Assembly: GCA_008360955.1 (NCBI GenBank)
Contig: LUCM01009066.1
Span: 207,277-271,276 of the forward strand
Direction of reading: 5' to 3'
From: Fasciolopsis buskii
Lineage: Eukaryota > Platyhelminthes > Trematoda > Plagiorchiida > Fasciolidae
DNA length: 64,000 nucleotides
The stretch's first letter is position 1; each line of letters begins with the position of its first letter. The translations under genes were made by a program, and so were the position numbers. The notes below the pieces were generated by a model. That model had not been told where the DNA came from. It saw nothing but the letters and a program-made list of their open reading frames with translations, and searched no databases. Positions 57,176-64,000 of the stretch are shown here, one piece after another.

Positions 57176-60100
57176 TATTAGATAAACCGATACCAAGCAC
57201 TAACAACCGCAAGGTTCATTGTCGATATTCGTTCCGCTGGTTCCATTTCTGTGCATGTATGATGGTGTCCTGCGTGATAATATCGCCGGTCTCTTATGTG
57301 AGGCAAACCACTAGTCAATTAACCTTCACAATGAAATCTGACTCATTTCAGAATGTGCTGTCATGCAGCTATACAGTAATCTATCTGTTCATCATACATG
57401 TGTGACAAACAAAAATGAAGTGGTAAGTCCCAGAACCCTTCACATCAGGGCTCGAGAAAAGGCCAGAATAAGTGCAGCGGCACTTTGGAATATACATCTC
57501 CAGAAGCAGAAGAGGCGAACCGTTGTGCTGACAAACGAATGTCTTTCCTGCTGTGCAAACCATGGCAAACTTAGGCGACTCATTGTATCAACAGAATAAT
57601 TTAGTGAGGCAAATTCGTATCATCAAAAATGATTTAGCTATTCATACTGAACATATATCTATGACAAATAACTGGGTTTGGGTAACGGATAAACAAATGA
57701 GGCACCCACTAAGGGTATGAACCTGCATTAACAAACAACGAACGGAGCAGATTCGCGAAATCGATTTATGCGGGAATGAAGAATGTCAAACAAAATTATT
57801 CGAGATGAACTGGGAAGTTTTCAAGTCAGCATTTTATGAACTTACAGAGAAGCATTCGTCCCAACTCAGAGCCGGAAATCACCACACATTATATTAATCA
57901 TAAATGCAATTACTCTACTGGTTTTGTCCCAACCACAATGTGTCACCTTGACTTTTTTTGTCATCAGTCGATCTTGCCATTGTTAATCGGTAAATGTGAC
58001 TCGTTCCTACTTGAATGTGTAGCTTTCTATCTGGCAAATCGATCCAATGATCTAAGTGAATCAAAGACGTAGGTGTCTTCCATTGGTTACTGGAATGCAT
58101 TACCATGCCTCTATTTCACTCCATCTAGTGGAAAAAGTCTGGTTTTCGGCAATGGAAAACGCAAAGCGATGAGACAAGGCACGGTTTCTTTAGAACCTCA
58201 ACGAAGAACGATTTGATAGACTCGGAGTTAGACCCATTACAAACTTCGAACAGCGATTCTCAGTTGGGTGCTATTTCAACTCGATATACAGCAGCTAATG
58301 AGAATAAACAAACCTACGCAGAGGAATAAGTTAAGAATGGCAGGTTTGATTCAAGAACCATGTGCAATAATGCTTTGCTTCGGAAGCGTGCAGCTCATTC
58401 ATTTATTTTATTGTCAAGAGATCACCACATGAAATGGTTAACCATCCAATGGACACAGCTTCGCTGCCAGTTTTTGCCTATTTAGGGAAGTATAAGACGG
58501 TTGAACACATTTGAGGATTTCACTGTAAAAACTCATTCCTGATTTTTTTTAGTTCCATCACTTTGTTCTCAGGTTTTACGCGTGCTCATAAACCAGTTTT
58601 GAACTACTCAGAATTCACTTTCACGGAGAACGATTCGGTCTGAGATTTTGGTGAATTGTTCTCTTGTAGTACGAAAATTATATTCGTTTCTACTAATGGT
58701 CCATGTCGAATATAAACCCCCTTTCCGTTAATCAATTATCCCGACTCCGAAAATCAGAACAACTTGGGGCAAAATTGGATAAAAGGTCAACAGCAATTTC
58801 GGCGCAACTTCCAACTGAACTTGGGCGGGGCAATGTACCGGGGAACAGAGTTTAATGTGTTCTAGTGTTGTCACTTCAAGCTTTGGACCAACTAAACTCA
58901 CAGAGAACTCGCCTCCAAAGTACCCGGAACACGCAATTCTGCCATCAACAAATAGGGTTCTTCGAGACCTGGGAAAATCGATGATTAAGTGACAACTTCG
59001 TCTATCTGATGTGCATCGCAAAAGTTGGAAATTCGGCCTGGGTAGAAAGACAGCAGTTCCGTGTTATCTATCTCTGGTAGTAAGAACGAAACAGCTTTGC
59101 TCCAAAATTGTTGCAAACGTTGCGAATAAAATTGTTTTTCTGTGGAAATCTCAACTGCGGTAAAGTGGGCTCAGCAAATCCTCCGTTTTCCTTCTGCGCT
59201 GTTATCCCAATGGTGTGGATCGGTAAAACTGTTGGATATACACTTTATTAAACAGAACAAAGAATCTGAGAGGGACATCTGCACCGAAGCATCATGCCTA
59301 CTTGACTTACAACAGTATGTTGACTTGTCTTTGAAGTCCTACAGTAGGGACTCAGTGACTGTTACGATCAACCATTCCCTTCTACTAACTCGATATTATT
59401 AGTTGATTTCCGACTTCGAGACATAATGATGAACATTCGTCTTATACGTGTGAATTTTTAAGTCCGCCTAAGGACTCTTCACAGATTCCGCGTTTTACTC
59501 CACAGAACATTAGTAAAAAAAACTTATTTTCTGAAAAACAACAGCCTTTTTCAAAGATGTCTCCGATGCTTTATTCAGATTGGAATCGTACTTTCTGCAC
59601 GGAAGTGAATTCTGTGCAAAGCCTAAGGGAGTGCTAGCGAAAAGATCAACTGTTTTTTTCAATTGTGATAAAGTAGACTTGTCAACTTAAACGCACTGTG
59701 TAATTCGTATAACGAACCAAAACGTTTGCCTTTGCGTAAATATTACGAAGCCTGTCGGGATTTGTCACTGGACCCTCACTTCCTCGTGTACATTGTAAGA
59801 CAATGCTCGTTGATCGATCGGCAATAGCGTATCACATAAACTAAGATGAAACCACTTTTGTCTTTTTGGTCTACTGAATGCAATTCATCCAGGAGGCCCT
59901 AACTACACTTAATCAAGCCATGCGATACACTTTGTGAAATGTTGCTGATGCTTTGCAAATCCTTGGTAGGAGGTGCAGTACACGTTGAGCTATCGAAAAG
60001 ATTTACTGCAACTTATTCTGTGAGAAAACGTCAATAGTGCATATTGCAACTTGAAATAATTTATTTCAACGATGGTCCCGCACAACCTGGATCCCCATTT

Positions 60101-61124
60101 GGCACTTTCGACCTAATTATAGATCCTCTATATCATCCGACACCATTCTGATTTCAAAGGACCATAGATGCGGGTTATCCTACAGAGAGCTCGAATGAGC
60201 CCGAGAAACTGAAGGCTGTTTTCGCCTTCCGCAATAATGCTAGACACACGGCGTCAAACAGGTACCGTCTCCCGAAAGATGCGTGGACCATTCGTCTTTT
60301 AAGATTTTGGAGGTACACGTTGAGTCATTTTTTGCCGTTTAGTTGGTATATATTTTATATAAATTTGGTAACACGATTTGTGATCGGATGCACCAGCAAT
60401 GGGTGGGAGAATCGGAGAATGCATCTTACACTCAACCAATCTCTGGTTGATTTAAATGACAGCGGTAGCTGTCGGCTTATTGTATTTAGCCACGTGAAGT
60501 GGATGGAAAAAATGTCTGCCAGTAAGAAAACATTTTGGCTTTTATATAACACTTTTGATGGTTGGTGCTTGAACTCACTTAAGGTAGGGCGGCAAAATTG
60601 ATTTCTGTGCAAGTTGTTAAACTAGAGCACAACAACTTCACTGGACTAAGAAATCGCTCTTACGGAGAGCTGTTGCCGAACATCAATTCTGGTTTTTATT
60701 TTCTGTCACGTTTTGTGACAGATATAAAGAAGTTGCACTTTGAACCATGTCCGCAAGACCTAACGGCAAAACTAGTTTAGTTGCTCATAACTAAATCCAA
60801 TCCAGAAGTTAAGCTCTGTAGAAGGGGAATAATGGAAAAGGAAAGCACAAGATGAGTGGAAGTAGTATCGAAACAGATCACGTGCTCCTGGAGAAAATTT
60901 ATTCTTGCTCATGTGAGATACTGCTTATAATAAAAACCTCCGTGGTTCGTTTTTAAGTCTCTCCTTGTGGATGGGCTCCCTAAAGAAAGTCCCTCTTGTG
61001 GGAGATGATTGCTCTGTTCTGCGGTCAGCAGTTGTGTCAAACTAGGGATAAATTAGCGCTAAACCACGTGTTATAACTCAACCGGATACCATGAGCTCGC
61101 AAAAGTTAGATGGGAAATCACTGA

Positions 61125-61205
61125 CCCTCGTAGTTCGGCTGGTAGGACACATTTGGTAGGACTGTGCGGTTTGCCCCGTGCGTGGGTCCGAGTTCCAGCA
61201 AGGTT
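61125..61205 (+). repeat. Possible tRNA-derived SINE head
   Basis: TAGTTCGGCTGGTAGGA at 61131 resembles a tRNA box A (TAGCTCAGTTGGTAGAG), and GGTCCGAGTTCCAGC at 61185 resembles box B. Their spacing of about 50 bases is slightly long for a tRNA but fits a diverged SINE. The GC-richer sequence continues to about 61400. Confidence 0.45.
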
Positions 61206-62039
61206 ATGGGCTTTCCACAGCTGGATCATTTCGACGAACGGCTTATGACAACTGACTGTGGTGCTCGAGTTTCAATCTTTCGTTCCTGGTTTTCGTCCGA
61301 GTTTGAAAGCTCAGTCATCATGGTGCATTTTTACGAAATGCTCCACACATGAGTATGGTGGACGAGGCATGCCCCACAGCCACTAGGGCTTACTATACGG
61401 GAGGAGAGAACAGGGCAACATGAGATGGTACAGCAGTTCTCGAACAAAGAGGCTCAAAACCGATTGAGCCGATTAGGAGACTGGTAATGTTACTCTTGAG
61501 TGGCCAAATCTCATTCAGGTGGCTCATACTCCCAATAAATCAAATAGAATTTCATTTTCTAAAGTAGGAAAAGATTAAAACCCTTATTGGTCACTGAATG
61601 ACTGAGGCCGGAGGATTAGTTCAAGATCCACAGCAGTGATTGATATTTTCTAAAATGGTGAACTACACCATTTCAAGAGTGGATTCACAGAAAACAACAT
61701 TGAAATGGAAACTATGAAGTGAAAATGCGAAACCATAAAATTAATTTGCGAACAAAGATCAGCGATGAATCTCGCTCGCGTATGCAACAAACCATTGACC
61801 AACTGACGGATTCAGTCACCAGCCCTCGACTGATCACCTGTCTTAATATTTCCATCCTCCGTAAGAGCTTCGGTGGTTTCCTTGTTTCTTTATTTTGAAA
61901 GACGCTTAGAGATGGCTTAACGAATAATTACTTTAAATCAAACGTTCTCTTCTTCCGGTTGTTATCTTGTAGCACTGAATATCAGCGAAAGAAAAGCTGT
62001 AAGATCATATGCCAGAAAAGCTGAAGAGAGGCAGAAATA

Positions 62040-63275
62040 CTTCAAATAAGAGACGTCATTTCGTCCCGATATGCAGGAAATTCAGTTGGAGGATCTCGTG
62101 CATTTCAACCGGGTAAACTAACAAAAACTTCACGAGTCAACTTGCCCTTAAAGATTTCCTTACCTTTCCACTGTAATGGACTGACTACCTTGACTCATGT
62201 GCTAACCAATACCCACCTCGGAGAAAGAAGTGCTCACATAGACAGTCGATTTGCTAGTGTGCCTAACACGTTCCAGTCGCCATAATTTATTCAAATGCAA
62301 TATCTAATCCATTGACTGAGCTGCATGACCCAACTATCCGTGTTTCATTGCTGATTTACTAAGGGAATCCTTCATGTATACTCAAGCGACACCGCCAGAC
62401 ACCAGTGCTCAAATACTGAAAGTATTCACACATCTGTCTTCAACCGCAATAGTTCTGAGCAGTATAACAGAACCAAACTTTTTATTGGTATGTAAACTCT
62501 ACCTCTGGTCAACAGGTGTATTTCGCTCCGACGCCGCATTTGATTTAGCTTGATAAACGCCGATCGAATATTCTGTATAGGCAACGCACGACTACTCAGT
62601 GAGATGCATTTACCCAAATGACAACTTAACAGCATTGTCTGTCGCGCCCCTACAAAAACAGAGTTGGGTTTCAAACCAATCCAGCCTCACAACAGCATTT
62701 TACACGCTGGAGGTATAAAATGCATCTTAAACAGACATTATTGTTCAGAGGTCAGGAGAAACTTGCAACTTACTCAGGTCTTCAGTTAGAAGTACAACAC
62801 CGTCCGCATATTCTAGGTTAGAAAACTTTTTGTCAGAGCAAAAATCAATGCCACTATTTCCCCATGAGAATAAGGCCATCTCCTTGGCCATCACAATTTC
62901 AAAGATGAAAATAAAAGGTGGAAGGAGGAAATTCTGACCAACATCGCTTCTCGCCGTGAACTCGGAAAAGTATTGGTCGTAAGCCGGGAATCGCGCTCAG
63001 CTGATTGCGTAAATCGAACGGAATAATGAAATGAAGTCCTACGACACACCGTTCGATGAGAGGCAGCACCACAAAACTACACGAGCTACCGAGTCACCTA
63101 CCACCTTTAAATCACAGAGGGACAGAAAAATTGAGCATGTTGTTTAATACCAGTGGCATGGAGGAGCTCTGATATATCTGCCTGGCTTGCATGTGTACAC
63201 TCTTCACGGGAGTTAGCTAATTGGCGGAGAATAATGTTCGCAAACAATGTGGATGCAGTATGAAGCACAGTGTTT
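62040..63275 (-). mobile_element. RTE-like non-LTR retrotransposon, copy C
   Basis: Read on the minus strand from about 63275 it gives reverse-transcriptase blocks in order. These are LFANIILRQLANSREE (63230), a relic of the palm helix (RVVLWCCLSSNGVS), YDQYFSEFTARSDVGQNF and FLLPPFIFIFEIVM (62960-62890), and the catalytic motif LEYADGVVLLTEDLSKLQ near 62800, where the second Asp of YADD is replaced by Gly. Then comes the C-terminal region HLGKCISLSS, LNQMRRRSEIHLLTRGRVYI and SLVLLYCSELLRLKTD (62600-62430), and further shifted pieces ending near 62050 (SLPG..ARDPPTEF for 'RLPGWGPRDPPTEW'). Multiple frameshifts and the changed active site show it is dead. It covers more of the RT domain than the other three copies. 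Confidence 0.85.
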
Positions 63276-64000
63276 TGGAAAATCAGTTTTTGGACAGAAC
63301 TTAAGGAGTAATGTGTGAATCTCTCCCGAGTTTAATGTACTTACTTCAGGGTCAAGTGTTAATATTCTTCTGAAGGGTCCCAAAAGCTGGAAAAATAATA
63401 TATCTCTGCCTGAAGCCAGTCCCAGTGCGAACGGTCAGCGCGGCTTAATGGCTTCTCAGATCGGACAAGCCCGTCGGTTTCGGGACTTACCCATTCCAAA
63501 TGACTGCTGCTTCGGCCGACTTCCCATCCCTCAGTGTAATGCATCCAGTGTTGGTCATTATACTGCCATAAATCGTTGGTCCTTGATTTTGATTCGGAAA
63601 ACGATTTAACCTATTGCTTGTAGGTAACGAAGTAGCGACCACGCTGTCAATGATGAGAACTCAGAGTCACCCCATTTATATACCCTTATATTTGGAGCAG
63701 AAGCGGCAAGTCACATGGTCCAACGACCTACCTCCCACAAGTTAGCGTGCCAGCATAGTATTTTCTTGGAGAAACCTTTTTGCTAGAAGTGGCATGAACT
63801 GTAGCTTTGTGGCCCCTTGGGCCAGGAAAATTGTTATCCGCTGTGTGAAAGGTCTAAAGTCTCACCTCCTAGATGAGCGACTTATTGCTGTTAACTACAA
63901 TCGACAGCTGTCAGAATCGCCGGAGTTCATGGACTTAAGCTTCGAGGAGCAAAACTCATGATAGCAAAACGGAACAGGAGGATAATGAATAAAGTAACCT
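63276..64000. other. Window edge; possible 5' continuation of copy C, otherwise unassigned
   Basis: If copy C continues, its upstream RT and endonuclease parts should lie here on the minus strand. A 61-codon minus-strand frame at 63359-63544 contains ETDGLVRSEKP, faintly like the 'APGxDGLPxE' block before the RT. That match is too weak to extend the element. Nothing else is recognised. Confidence 0.3.

Larger units (their letters stand above)
53836..62039. other. Unassigned DNA
   Basis: No recognisable gene or mobile-element protein is seen. Items listed separately are a hydrophobic minus-strand frame (54129-54488), two short inverted repeats (54770 and 57149) and one SINE-like head (61125). 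Frames at 59142-59402 (plus) and 58728-59021 (minus) have somewhat protein-like composition but no match or splice support. The segment 60320-60597 ends at CTTAAG|gtaggg, a possible donor. Confidence 0.45.

Overview
The window looks like a piece of a flatworm (platyhelminth, most likely digenean trematode) nuclear genome. Base composition is moderately AT-rich, open frames are short, and there are no bacterial-style operons. The decayed retrotransposons carry protein signatures I associate with the RTE-like endonuclease/reverse-transcriptase elements and Penelope-like elements of schistosomes and their relatives. The species cannot be fixed from this sequence alone.

Layout. Positions 1-1335 hold the 3' part of a Penelope-like element (reverse-transcriptase remnant plus GIY-YIG nuclease). 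From about 1.3 to 47.8 kb the sequence is mainly non-coding, intron-like or intergenic DNA. It contains one short RTE-like relic (26.87-27.15 kb), a few weak tRNA-derived SINE-like signals, short perfect hairpins, and scattered exon-like open segments. The most coding-like lie at 16.8, 19.6, 27.7-28.1, 33.4-35.0 and 37.9-39.8 kb, nearly all on the plus strand. From 47.8 to 53.8 kb there is a cluster of mobile elements: a 5'-truncated RTE-like copy on the plus strand, a Jockey/CR1-type reverse-transcriptase relic on the plus strand, a head-to-head pair of tRNA-derived SINE copies, a long (TA)n microsatellite, another tRNA-derived SINE, and a second RTE-like copy on the minus strand. A fourth RTE-like copy, on the minus strand, occupies about 62.0-63.3 kb.

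No gene of known function could be recognised. The exon candidates rest on splice-site consensus, reading-frame continuity and first-codon-position purine or G bias, not on homology. They may belong to one or more long-intron genes, and some are probably chance. Comparable minus-strand exon-like segments with hydrophobic stretches lie at 45.4 and 54.1-54.5 kb. The solid content is the mobile-element complement. All its copies are broken by frameshifts, stops, truncations or deletions, so none looks capable of autonomous movement.
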